A stretch of 64,000 bases of DNA from contig OX421967.1 in NCBI GenBank assembly GCA_949128115.1, forward strand, positions 4,640,070 through 4,704,069. The letters are read 5' to 3'. Below are positions 46,890 through 59,914 of this stretch, one piece after another. The notes beneath the pieces were generated by a model that ran no database searches, had not been told where the DNA came from, and saw only the letters and a program-made list of their open reading frames with translations. The number at the start of each line of letters is the position of its first letter. Positions within the stretch are counted from its first letter, which is position 1. This stretch comes from Anaspis maculata. Its lineage: Eukaryota; Arthropoda; Insecta; Coleoptera; Scraptiidae. The position numbers and the translations under genes were made by a program.

Positions 46890-49800
46890 AAAAGTCACGT
46901 GGGTTGAAGCCTGAAGTCACGTGGGTTGAAGCCTGAAGTCACGTGGGTTAAAACCTGAACTTTTTGGATACCAATTGTGTCTTTTCTTCTATATTTGTGT
47001 TCGTTCGTCAGATTTTGCGTTTGGAACAAATAGCTGCCAACATCAAAAGTGGTGACCGATCGTTTTAAAAGTCACGTGAGTTGAAGCCTGAAGTCACGTG
47101 GGTTGGAGCCTGGAGTCACGTGGGTTCAAACCTGAATTTTTTGGATTACAATTTTGTCATTTTTTTTTGATATTTGTGTTCGTTCGTCAGATGTTGCGTT
47201 TGGAACAAGTAGCTGCCAACTCCAAAAGTGGTGACCGATCGTTTTAAAAGTCACGTGGGTTGAAGCCTGAAGTCACGTGGGTTGAAGCCTGAAGTCACGT
47301 GGGTTGAAGCCTGAAGTCACGTGGGTTAAAACCTGAACTTTCTGGGTAACAATTGTGTCTTGTTTTCTATATTTGTGTTCGTTCGTCAGATGTTGCGTTT
47401 GGAACAAGTAGCTGCCAACTTCAAAAGTGGTGACCGATCGTTTTCAAAGTCACGTGGGTTAAAGTCTGAAGTCACGTGGGTTGAAGCCTGTAGTCACGTG
47501 GGTCAAAACCCGAACTTTTTGGATAACAATAGTGTATTTTCTTCTATATTTGTGTTCGTTCGTCAGATGGTGCGTTTGGAACAAGTAGCTGCCAACTCCA
47601 AAAGTGGTGACCGATCGTTTTAAAAGTCACGTGGGTTGAAGCCTGGAGTCACGTGGGTTGAAGCCTGAAGTCACGTGGGTTATAGCCTGAAGTCACGTGG
47701 GTTAAAACCTGAGCTTTTTGGATAACAATTGTGTCTTTTTCTCTATATTTGTGTTCGTTTGTCAGATGTTGCGTTTGGAACAAGTAGCTGCCAATTGCAA
47801 AAGTGGTGACCGATTGTTCCAAAAGTCACGTATGTTGAAGCCTGGAGTCACGTGGGTTGGAGCCTGAAGTCACGTGGGTTGAAGCCTGGAGTCACGTGGG
47901 TTGAAGCCTGAAGTCACGTGGGTTAAAACCTGAACTTTTTGGATAACAATTGTGTCTTTTCTTCTATATTTGTGTTCGTTCGTCAGATTTTGCGTTTGGA
48001 ACAAGTAGCTGCCAACATCAAAAGTGGTGACCGATCGTTTCAGATGTCACGTGGGTTGAAGCCCAAAGTCACGTGGGTTGGAGCCTGTAGTCACGTGGGT
48101 TCAAACCTAAACTTTTTGGATAACAATTGTGTCTTTTTTTCTATATTTGTGTTCGTTCGTCAGATGTTGCGTTTGGAAAGAGTAGCTGCCATCTTCAAAA
48201 GTGGTGACCGATCGTTTTAAAAGTCACGTGGGTTGAAGCCTGAAGTCACGTGGGTTGAAGCCTGAAGTCACGTGGGTTGAAGCCTGAAGTCACGTGAGTT
48301 AAAACCTGAACTTTTTGGATAACAATTGTGTCTTTTCTTCTTTATTTGTGTTCGTTCGTCAGATTTTGCGTTTGGAACAAGTAGCTGCCAACATCAAAAG
48401 TGGTGACCGATCGTTTAAGATGTCACGTGGGTTGAAGCCTGAAGTCACGTGGGTTGGAGCCTGGAGTCACGTGGGTTCAAACCTAATCTTTTTGGATAAC
48501 AATTGTGTCTTTTTTTCTATATTTGTGTTCGTTCGTCAGATGTTGCGTTTGGAAAGAGTAGCTGCCATCTTCAAAAGTGGTGACCGATCGTTTTAAAAGT
48601 CACGTGGGTTGAAGCCTGAAGTCACGTGGGTTGAAGCCTGAAGTCACGTGTGTTGAAGCCTGAAGTCACGTGGGTTAAAACCTGAACTTTTTGGATAACA
48701 ATTGTGTCTTTTCTTCTATATTTGTGTTCGTTCGTCAGACTTTGCGTTTGGAACAAGTAGCTGCCAACATCAAAAGTGGTGACCGATCGTTTCAGAAGTC
48801 ACGTGGGTTGAAGCCTGAAGTCACGTGGGTTGGAGCCTGGAGTCACGTGGGTTCAAACCTGAACTTTTTGGATAACAATTGTGTCTTTTTTTCTATATTT
48901 GTGTTCGTTCGTCAGATGTTGCGTTTGAAAAGAGTAGCTGCCATCTTCAAAAGTGGTGATCGATCGTTTTAAAAGTCACGTGGGTTGAAGCCTGAAGTCA
49001 CGTGGGTTGAAGCCTGAAGTCACGTGGGTTGAAGCCTGAAGTCACGTGGGTTAAAACCTGAAATTTTTGGATAACAATTGTGTCTTTTCTTCTTTATTTG
49101 TGTTCGTTCGTCAGATTTTGCGTTTGGAACAAGTAGCTGCCAACATCAAAAGTGGTGACCGATCGTTTTAGAAGTCACGTAGGTTGAAGCCTGAAGTCAC
49201 GTGGGTTGGAGCCTGGAGTCACGTGGGTTCAAACCTGAACTTTTTGGATATGAATTGTGTCTTTTTTTCTATATTTGTGTTCGTTCGTCAGATGTTGCGT
49301 TTGGAAAGAGTAGCTGCCATCTTCAAAAGTGGTGACCGATCGTTTTAAAAGTCACGTGGGTTGAAGCCTGAACTTTTTGGATAACAATTGTGTCTTCAGT
49401 TTTTTGATATTTGTGTTCGTTCGTCAGATGTTGCGTTTGGAACAAGTAGCTGCCAACTCCAAAAGTGGTGACCGATATTTTTAAAAGTCACGTGGGTTGA
49501 AGCCTGATGTCACGTGGGTTGAAGCCTGAAGTCACGTGGGTTGAAGCCTGAAGTCACGTGGGTTAAAACCTGAACTTTTTGGATAACAACTGTGTCTTTT
49601 CTTCTATATTTGTGTTCGTTCGTCAGATGTTGCGTTTGGAACAAGTAGCTGCCAACATCAAAAGTGGTGACCGATCGTTTTAAAAGTCACGTTGGTTGGA
49701 GCCTGGAGTCACGTGGGTTCAAACCTGAATTTTTTGAATTACAATTTTGTCATTTTTTTTTGATATTTGTGTTCGTTCGTCAGATGTTGCGTTTGGAACA

Positions 49801-50975
49801 AGTAGCTGCCAACTCCAAAAGTGGTGACCGATCGTTTTAAAAGTCACGTGGGTTGAAGCCTGAAGTCACGTGGGTTAAAGCCTGAAGTCACGTGGGTTGA
49901 AGCCTGAAGTCACGTGGGTTAAAACCTGAACTTTTTGGGTAACAATTGTGTCTTGTTTTCTATATTTGTGTTCGTTCGTCAGATGTTGCGTTTGGAACAA
50001 GTAGCTGCCAACTTCAAAAGTGGTGACCGATCGTTTTCAAAGTCACGTGGGTTGAAGTCTGAAGTCACGTGGGTTGAAGCCTGTAGTCACGTGGGTCAAA
50101 ACCCGAACTTTTTGGATAACAATAGTGTCTTTTCTTCTATATTTGTGTTCGTTCGTCAGATGGTGCGTTTGGAACAAGTAGCTGCCAACTCCAAAAGTGG
50201 TGACCGATCGTTTTAAAAGTCACGTGGGTTGAAGCCTGAAGTCACGTGGGTTGAAGCCTGAAGTCACGTGGGTTGAAGCCTGAAGTCACGTGGGTTATAG
50301 CCTGAAGTCACGTGGGTTGAAACCTGAACTTTTTGGATAACAATTGTTTTTTATTTCTATATTTGTGTTCGTTCGTCAGATGTTGCGTTTGGAACAAGTA
50401 GCTGCCAATTTCAAAAGTGGTGACCGATCGTTTCCAAAGTCACGTACGTTGAAGCCTGGAGTCACGTGAATGAAGCCTTAAGTCACGTGGGTTGAAGCCT
50501 GAACTTTTTGGATAACAATTGTGTCTTCAGTTTTTTGATATTTGTGTTCGTTCGTCAGATGTTGCGTTTGGAACAAGTAGCTGCCAACTCCAAAAGTGGT
50601 GACCGATATTTTTAAAAGTCACGTGGGTTGAAGCCTGAAGTCACGTGGGTTGAAGCCTGAAGTCACGTGGGTTGAAGCCTGAAGTCACGTGGGTTAAAAC
50701 CCGAACTTTTTGGATAACAACTGTGTCTTATCTTCTATATTTGTGTTCGTTCGTCAGATGTTGCGTTTGGAACAAGTAGCTGCCAACATCAAAAGTGGTG
50801 ACCGATCGTTTTAAAAGTCACGTGAGTTGAAGCCTGAAGTCACGTGGGTTGGAGCCTGGAGTCACGTGGGTTCAAACCTGAATTTTTTGGATTACAATTT
50901 TGTCATTTTTTTTTGATATTTGTGTTCGTTCGTCAGATGTTGCGTTTGGAACAAGTAGCTGCCAACTCCAAAAGT
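46890..50975. repeat. Higher-order block, left copy of a 13,025-bp duplication
   Basis: From about 46890 to 50975 the array is nearly identical to about 59915-64000. Shared rare variants include GGATACCAATTG, AACTTTCTGGGTAAC, CAATTGCAAAAGTGG and CACGTGAATGAAGCC, each exactly 13,025 bp apart. Confidence 0.9.
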
Positions 50976-53900
50976 GGTGACCGATCGTTTCAAAAGTCAC
51001 GTGGGTTGAAGCCTGAAGTCACGTGGGTTAAAGCCTGAAGTCACGTGGGTTGAAGCCTGAAGTCACGTGGGTTAAAACCTGAACTTTTTCGGTAACAATT
51101 GTGTCTTGTTTTCTATATTTGTGTTCGTTCGTCAGATGTTGCGTTTGGAACAAGTAGCTGCCAACTTCAAAAGTGGTGACCGATCGTTTTCAAAGTCACG
51201 TGGGTTGAAGTCTGAAGTCACGTGGGTTGAAGCCTGTAGTCACGTGGGTCAAAACCCGAACTTTTTGGATAACAATAGTGTCTTTTCTTCTATATTTGTG
51301 TTCGTTCGTCAGATGGTGCGTTTGGAACAAGTAGCTGCCAACTCCAAAAGTGGTGACCGATCGTTTTGAAAGTCACGTGAGTTGAAGCCTGAAGTCACGT
51401 GGGTTGGAGCCTGGAGTCACGTGGGTTCAAACCTGAACTTTTTGGATAACAATTGTGTCTTTTTTTCTATATTTGTGTTCGTTCGTCAGATGTTGCGTTT
51501 GGAAAGAGTAGCTGCCATCTTCAAAAGTGGTGACCGATCGTTTTAAAAGTCACGTGGGTTGAAGCCTGAAGTCACGTGGGTTGAAGCCTGAAGTCACGTG
51601 GGTTGAAGCCTGAAGTCACGTGGGTTAAAACCTGAACTTTTTGGATAACAATTGTGTCTTTTCTTCTATATTTGTGTTCGTTCGTCAGATTTTGCGTTTG
51701 GAACAAGTAGCTGCCATCTTCAAAAGTGGTGACCGATCGTTTTAAAAGTCACGTGGGTTGAAGCCTGAAGTCACGTGGGTTGAAGCCTGAAGTCACGTGG
51801 GTTGAAGTCTGAAGTCACGTGGGTTAAAACCTGAACTTTTTCGGTAACAATTGTGTCTTGTTTTCTATATTTGTGTTCGTTCGTCAGATGTTGCGTTTGG
51901 AACAAGTAGCTGCCAACTTCAAAAGTGGTGACCGATCGTTTTCAAAGTCACGTGGGTTGAAGTCTGAAGTCACGTGGGTTGAAGCCTGTAGTCACGTGGG
52001 TCAAAACCCGAACTTTTTGGATAACAATAGTGTCTTTTCTTCTATATTTGTGTTCGTTCGTCAGATGGTGCGTTTGGAACAAGTAGCTGCCAACTCCAAA
52101 AGTGGTGACCGATCGTTTTGAAAGTCACGTGAGTTGAAGCCTGAAGTCACGTGGGTTGGAGCCTGGAGTCACGTGGGTTCAAACCTGAACTTTTTGGATA
52201 ACAATTGTGTCTTTTTTTCTATATTTGTGTTCGTTCGTCAGATGTTGCGTTTGGAAAGAGTAGCTGCCATCTTCAAAAGTGGTGACCGATCGTTTTAAAA
52301 GTCACGTGGGTTGAAGCCTGAAGTCACGTGGGTTGAAGCCTGAAGTCACGTGGGTTGAAGCCTGAAGTCACGTGGGTTAAAACCTGAACTTTTTGGATAA
52401 CAATTGTGTCTTTTCTTCTATATTTGTGTTCGTTCGTCAGATTTTGCGTTTGGAACAAGTAGCTGCCAACATCAAAAGTGGTGACCGATCGTTTCAGATG
52501 TCACGTGGGTTGAAGCCTGGAGTCACGTGGGTTGGAGCCTGGAGTCACGTGGGTTCAAACCTGAACTTTTTGGGTAACAATTGTGTCTTTTTTTCTATAT
52601 TTGTGTTCGTTCGTCAGATGTTGCGTTTGGAAAGAGTAGCTGCCATCTTCAAAAGTGGTGACCGATCGTTTTAAAAGTCACGTGGGTTGAAGCCTGAAGT
52701 CACGTGGGTTGAAGCCTGAAGTCACGTGGGTTAAAACCTGAACTTTTTGGATAACAATTGTGTCTTTTCTTCTATATTTGTGTTCGTTCGCCAGATTTTG
52801 CGTTTGGAACAAGTAGCTGCCAACATCAAAAGTGGTGACCGATCGTTTTAGATGTCACGTGGGTTGAAGCCTGAAGTCACGTGGATTGGAGCCTGGAGTC
52901 ACGTGGCTTCAAACCTGAACTTTTTGGATAACAATTGTGTCTTTTTTTCTATATTTGTGTTCGTTCGTCAGATGTTGCGTTTGGAAAGAGTAGCTGCCAT
53001 CTTCAAAAGTGGTGACCGATCGTTTTAAAAGTCACGTGAGTTGAAGCCTGAAGTCACGTGGGTTGGAGCCTGGAGTCACGTGGGTTCAAACCTGAATTTT
53101 TTGGATTACAATTTTGTCATTTTTTTCTGATATTTGTGTTCGTTCGTCAGATGTTGCGTTTGGAACAAGTAGCTGCCAACTCCAAAAGTGGTGACCGATC
53201 GTTTCAAAAGTCACGTGGGTTGAAGCCTGAAGTCACGTGGGTTAAAGCCTGAAGTCACGTGGGTAGAAGCCTGAAGTCACGTGGGTTCAAACCTGAACTT
53301 TTTGGGTAACAATTGTGTCTTGTTTTCTATATTTGTGTTCGTTCGTCAGATGTTGCGTTTGGAACAAGTAGCTGCCAACTTCAAAAGTGGTGACCGATCG
53401 TTTTCAAAGTCACGTGGGTTGAAGTCTGAAGTCACGTGGGTTGAAGCCTGTAGTCACGTGGGTCAAAACCCGAACTTTTTGGATAACAATAGTGTATTTT
53501 CTTCTATATTTGTGTTCGTTCGTCAGATGGTGCGTTTGGAACAAGTAGCTGCCAACTCCAAAAGTGGTGACCGATCGTTTTAAAAGTCACGTGGGTTGAA
53601 GCCTGGAGTCACGTGGGTTGAAGCCTGAAGTCACGTGGGTTATAGCCTGAAGTCACGTGGGTTAAAACCTGAGCTTTTTGGATAACAATTGTGTCTTTTT
53701 TTCTATATTTGTGTTCGTTTGTCAGATGTTGCGTTTGGAACAAGTAGCTGCCAATATCAAAAGTGGTGACCGATCGTTCCAAAAGTCACGTATGTTGAAG
53801 CCTGGAGTCACGTGGGTTGGAGCCTGAAATCACGTGGGTTGAAGCCTGAACTTTTTGGGTAACAATTGTGTCTTCAGTTTTTTGATATTTGTGTTCGTTC

Positions 53901-56900
53901 GTCAGATGTTGCGTCTAGAACAAGTAGCTGCCAACTCCAAAAGTGGTGACCGATCGTTTCAAAAGTCACGTGGGTTGAAGCCTGAAGTCACGTGGGTTGA
54001 AGCCTGAAGTCACGTGGGTTGGAGCCTGAAGTCACGTGGGTTGAAGCCTGAAGTCACGTGGGTTGAAACCTGAACTTTTTGGATAACAATTGTGTCTTTT
54101 CTTCTATATTTGTGTTCGTTCGTCAGATTTTGCGTTTGTAACAAGTAGCTGCCAACATCAAAAGTGGTGACCGATCGTTTTAGATGTCACGTGGGTTGAA
54201 GCCTGAAGTCACGTGGGTTGGAGCCTGGAGTCACGTGGGTTCAAACCTGATCTTTTTGGATAACAATTGTGTCTTTTTTTCTATATTTGTGTTCGTTCGT
54301 CAGATGTTGCGTTTGGGAAGAGTAGCTGCCATCTTCAAAAGTGGTGACCGATCGTTTTAAAAGTCACGTGGGTTGAAGCCTGAAGTCACGTGGGTTGAAG
54401 CCTGGAGTCACGTGGGTTGAAGCCTGAAGTCACGTGGGTTAAAACCTGAACTTTTTGGATAACAATTGTGTCTTTTCTTCTATATTTGTGTTCGTTCGTC
54501 AGATTTTGCGTTTGGAACAAGTAGCTGCCAACATCAAAAGTGGTGACCGATCGTTTCAGATGTCACGTGGGTTGAAGCCTGAAGTCACGTGGGTTGGAGC
54601 CTGTAGTCACGTGGGTTCAAACCTAAACTTTTTGGATAACAATTGTGTCTTTTTTTCTATATTTGTGTTCGTTCGTCAGATGTTGCGTTTGGAAAGAGTA
54701 GCTGCCATCTTCAAAAGTGGTGACCGATCGTTTTAAAAGTCACGTGGGATGAAGCCTGAAGTCACGTGGGTTGAAGCCTGAAGTCACGTGGGTTGAAGCC
54801 TGAAGTCACGTGGGTTAAAACCTGAACTTTTTGGATAACAATTGTGTCTTTTCTTCTATATTTGTGTTCGTTCGTCAGACTTTGCGTTTGGAACAAGTAG
54901 CTGCCAACATCAAAAGTGGTGACCGATCGTTTCAGAAGTCACGTGGGTTGAAGCCTGAAGTCACGTGGGTTGGAGCCTGGAGTCACGTGGGTTCAAACCT
55001 GAACTTTTTGGATAACAATTGTGTCTTTTTTTCTATATTTGTGTTCGTTCGTCAGATGTTGCGTTTGAAAAGAGTAGCTGCCATCTTCAAAAGTGGTGAT
55101 CAATCGTTTTAAAAGTCACGTGGGTTGAAGCCTGAAGTCACGTGGGTTGAAGCCTGAAGTCACGTGGGTTGAAGCCTGAAGTCACGTGGGTTAAAACCCG
55201 AAATTTTTGGATAACAATTGTGTCTTTTCTTCTTTATTTGTGTTCGTTCGTCAGATTTTGCGTTTGGAACAAGTAGCTGCCAACATCAAAAGTGGTGACC
55301 GATCGTTTTAGAAGTCACGTAGGTTGAAGCCTGAAGTCACGTGGGTTGGAGCCTGGAGTCACGTGGGTTCAAACCTGAACTTTTTGGATATGAATTGTGT
55401 CTTTTTTTCTATATTTGTGTTCGTTCGTCAGATGTTGCGTTTGGAAAGAGTAGCTGCCATCTTCAAAAGTGGTGACCGATCGTTTTAAAAGTCACGTGGG
55501 TTGAAGCCTGAAGTCACGTGGGTTGAAGCCTGAAGTCACGTGGGTTAAAACCTGAACTTTTTGGATAACAATTGTGCCTTTTCTTCTATATTTGTGTTCG
55601 TTCGCCAGATTTTGCGTTTGGAACAAGTAGCTGCCAACATCAAAAGTGGTGACCGATCGTTTTAGATGTCACGTGGGTTGAAGCCTGAAGTCACGTGGGT
55701 TGGAGCCTGGAGTCACGTGGGTTCAAACCTGAACTTTTTGGATAACAATTGTGTCTTTTTTTCTATATTTGTGTTGGTTCGTCAGATGTTGCGTTTGGAA
55801 AGAGTAGCTGCCATCTTCAAAAGTAGTGACCGATCGTTTTAAAAGTCACGTGGGTTGAAGCCTGAAGTCACGTGGGTTGAAGCCTGAAGTCACGTGGGTT
55901 GAAGCCTGAAGTCACGTGGGTTAAAACCTGAACTTTTTGGATAACAATTGTGTCTTTTCTTCTATATTTGTGTTCGTTCGTCAGATTTTGCGTTTGGAAC
56001 AAGTAGCTGCCAACATCAAAAGTGGTGACCGATCGTTTCAGATGTCACGTGGGTTGAAGCCTGAAGTCACGTGGGTTGGAGCCTGGAGTCACGTGGGTTC
56101 AAACCTGAACTTTTTGGATAACAATTGTGTCTTTTTTTCTATATTTGTGTTGGTTCGTCAGATGTTGCGTTTGGAAAGAGTAGCTGCCATCTTCAAAAGT
56201 AGTGACCGATCGTTTTAAAAGTCACGTGGGTTGAAGCCTGAAGTCACGTGGGTTGAAGCCTGAAGTCACGTGGGTTGAAGCCTGAAGTCACGTGGGTTAA
56301 AACCTGAACTTTTTGGATAACAATTGTGTCTTTTCTTCTATATTTGTGTTCGTTCGTCAGATTTTGCGTTTGGAACAAGTAGCTGCCAACATCAAAAGTG
56401 GTGACCGATCGTTTTTGATGTCACGTGGGTTGAAGCCTGAAGTCACGTGGGTTGAAGCCTGGAGTCACGTGGGTTAAAACCTGAACTTTTTGGATAACAA
56501 TTGTGTCTTTTCTTCTATATTTGTGTTCGTTCGCCAGATTTTGCGTTTGGAACAAGTAGCTGCCAACATCAAAAGTGGTGACCGATCGTTTTAGATGTCA
56601 CGTGGGTTGAAGCCTGAAGTCACGTGGGTTGGAGCCTGGAGTCACGTGGGTTAAAACCTGAACTTTTTGGATAACAATTGTGCCTTTTCTTCTATATTTG
56701 TGTTCGTTCGCCAGATTTTGCGTTTGGAACAAGTAGCTGCCAACATCAAAAGTGGTGACCGATCGTTTTAGATGTCACGTGGGTTGAAGCCTGAAGTCAC
56801 GTGGGTTGGAGCCTGGAGTCACGTGGGTTCAAACCTGAACTTTTTGGATAACAATTGTGTCTTTTTTTCTATATTTGTGTTGGTTCGTCAGATGTTGCGT

Positions 56901-59900
56901 TTGGAAAGAGTAGCTGCCATCTTCAAAAGTAGTGACCGATCGTTTTAAAAGTCACGTGGGTTGAAGCCTGAAGTCACGTGGGTTGAAGCCTGAAGTCACG
57001 TGGGTTGAAGCCTGAAGTCACGTGGGTTAAAACCTGAACTTTTTGGATAACAATTGTGTCTTTTCTTCTATATTTGTGTTCGTTCGTCAGATTTTGCGTT
57101 TGGAACAAGTAGCTGCCAACATCAAAAGTGGTGACCGATCGTTTTAGATGTCACGTGGGTTGAAGCCTGCAGTCACGTGGGTTGGAGCCTGGAGTCACGT
57201 GGGTTCAAACCTGAACTTTTTGGATAACAATTGTGTCTTTTTTTCTATATTTGTGTTCGTTCGTCAGATGTTGCGTTTGGAAAGAGTAGCTGCCATCTTC
57301 AAAAGTGGTGACCGATCGTTTTAAAAGTCACGTGGGTTGAAGCCTGAAGTCACGTGGGTTAAAACCTGAGCTTTTTGGATAACAATTGTGTCTTTTTTTC
57401 TATATTTGTGTTCGTTCGTCAGATGTTGCGTTTGGAAAGAGTAGCTGCCATCTTCAAAAGTGGTGACCGATCGTTTTAAAAGTCACGTGAGTTGAAGCCT
57501 GAAGTCACGTGGGTTGGAGCCTGGAGTCACGTGGGTTCAAACCTGAATTTTTTGGATTACAATTTTTCATTTTTTCTTGATATTTGTGTTCGTTCGTCAG
57601 ATGTTGCGTTTGGAACAAGTAGCTGCCAACTCCAAAAGTGGTGACCGATCGTTTTGAAAGTCACGTGGGTTGAAGCCTGAAGTCACGTGGGTTAAAGCCT
57701 GAAGTCACGTGGGTTGAAGCCTGAAGTCACGTGGGTTAAAACCTGAACTTTTTGGGTAACAATTGTGTCTTGTTTTCTATATTTGTGTTCGTTCGTCAGA
57801 TGTTGCGTTTGGAAAGAGTAGCTGCCAACTTCAAAAGTGGTGACCGATCGTTTTCAAAGTCACGTGGGTTGAAGCCTGAAGTCACGTGGGTTGAAGCCTG
57901 AAGTCGCGTGGGTTGAAGCCTGAAGTCACGTGGGTTAAAACCTGAACTTTTTGGATAACAACTGTGTCTTTTCTTCTATATTTGTGTTCGTTAGTCAGAT
58001 GTTGCGTTCGGAACAAGTAGCTGCCATCTTCAAAAGTGGTGACCGATCGTTTTAAAAGTCACGTGGGTTGAAGCCTGAAGTCACGTGGGTTGAAGCCTGG
58101 AGTCACGTCGGTTGAAGCCTGAAGTCACGTGGGTTGAAACCTGAACTTTTTGGATAACAACTGTGTCTTTTCTTCTATATTTGTGTTCGTTCGTCAGATG
58201 TTGCGTTTGGAACAAGTAGCTGCCAACTCCAAAAGTGGTGACCGATCGTTTTAAAAGTCACGTGGGTTGAAGCCTGAAGTCACGTGGGTTAAAGCCTGAA
58301 GTCACGTGGGTTGAAGCCTGAAGTCACGTGGGTTGAAACCTGAACTTTTTGGGTAACAATTGTGTCTTGTTTTCTATATTTGTGTTCGTTCGTCAGATGT
58401 TGCGTTTGGAACAAGTAGCTGCCAACTTCAAAAGTGGTGACCGATCGTTTTCAAAGTCACGTGGGTTGAAGTCTGAAGTCACGTGGGTTGAAGCTTGTAG
58501 TCACGTGGGTCAAAACCCGAACTTTTGGGATAACAATTGTGTCTTTTCTTCTATATTTGTGTACGTTCGTCAGATGTTGCGTTTGGAACAAGTAGCTGCC
58601 ATCTTCAAAAGTGGTGACCGATCGTTTCTAAAGTCACGTACGTTGAAGCCTGGAGTCACGTGGGTTGAAGCCTTAAGTAACGTGGGTTGAAACCTGAACT
58701 TTTTGGATAACAACTGTGTCTTTTTTTCTATATTTGTGTTCGTTCGTCAGATGTTGCGTTTGAAAAGAGTAGCTGCCATCTTCAAAAGTGGTGATCGATC
58801 GTTTTAAAAGTCACGTGGGTTGAAGCCTGAAGTCACGTGGGTTGAAGCCTGAAGTCACGTGGGTTGAAGCCTGAAGTCACGTGGGTTAAAACCTGAACTT
58901 TTTGGATAACAACTGTGTCTTTTCTTCTATATTTGTGTTCGTTCGTCAGATGTTGCGTTTGGAACAAGTAGCTGCCAACTCCAAAAGTGGTGACCGATAT
59001 TTTTAAAAGTCACGTGGGTTGAAGCCTGAAGTCACGTGGGTTGAAGCCTGAAGTCACGTGGGTTGAAGCCTGAAGTCACGTGGGTTAAAACCCGAACTTT
59101 TTGGATAACAACTGTGTCTTTTCTTCTATATTTGTGTTCGTTCGTCAGATGTTGCGTTTGGAACAAGTAGCTGCCAACTCCAAAAGTGGTGACCGATATT
59201 TTTAAAAGTCACGTGGGTTGAAGCCTGAAGTCACGTGGGTTGAAGCCTGAAGTCACGTGGGTTGAAGCCTGAAGTCACGTGGGTTAAAACCCGAACTTTT
59301 TGGATAACAACTGTGTCTTTTCTTCTATATTTGTGTTCGTTCGTCAGATGTTGCGTTTGGAACAAGTAGCTGCCATCTTCAAAAGTGGTGATCGATCGTT
59401 TTAAAAGTCACGTGGGTTGAAGCCTGAAGTCACGTGGGTTGAAGCCTGAAGTCACGTGGGTTGAAGCCTGAAGTCACGTGGGTTAAAACCTGAAATTTTT
59501 GGATAACAATTGTGTCTTTTCTTCTTTATTTGTGTTCGTTCGTCAGATTTTGCGTTTGGAACAAGTAGCTGCCAACATCAAAAGTGGTGACCGATCGTTT
59601 TAGAAGTCACGTAGGTTGAAGCCTGAAGTCACGTGGGTTGGAGCCTGGAGTCACGTGGGTTCAAACCTGAACTTTTTGGATATGAATTGTGTCTTTTTTT
59701 CTATATTTGTGTTCGTTCGTCAGATGTTGCGTTTGGAAAGAGTAGCTGCCATCTTCAAAAGTGGTGACCGATCGTTTTAAAAGTCACGTGGGTTGAAGCC
59801 TGAACTTTTTGGATAACAATTGTGTCTTCAGTTTTTTGATATTTGTGTTCGTTCGTCAGATGTTGCGTTTGGAACAAGTAGCTGCCAACTCCAAAAGTGG

Positions 59901-59914
59901 TGACCGATATTTTT

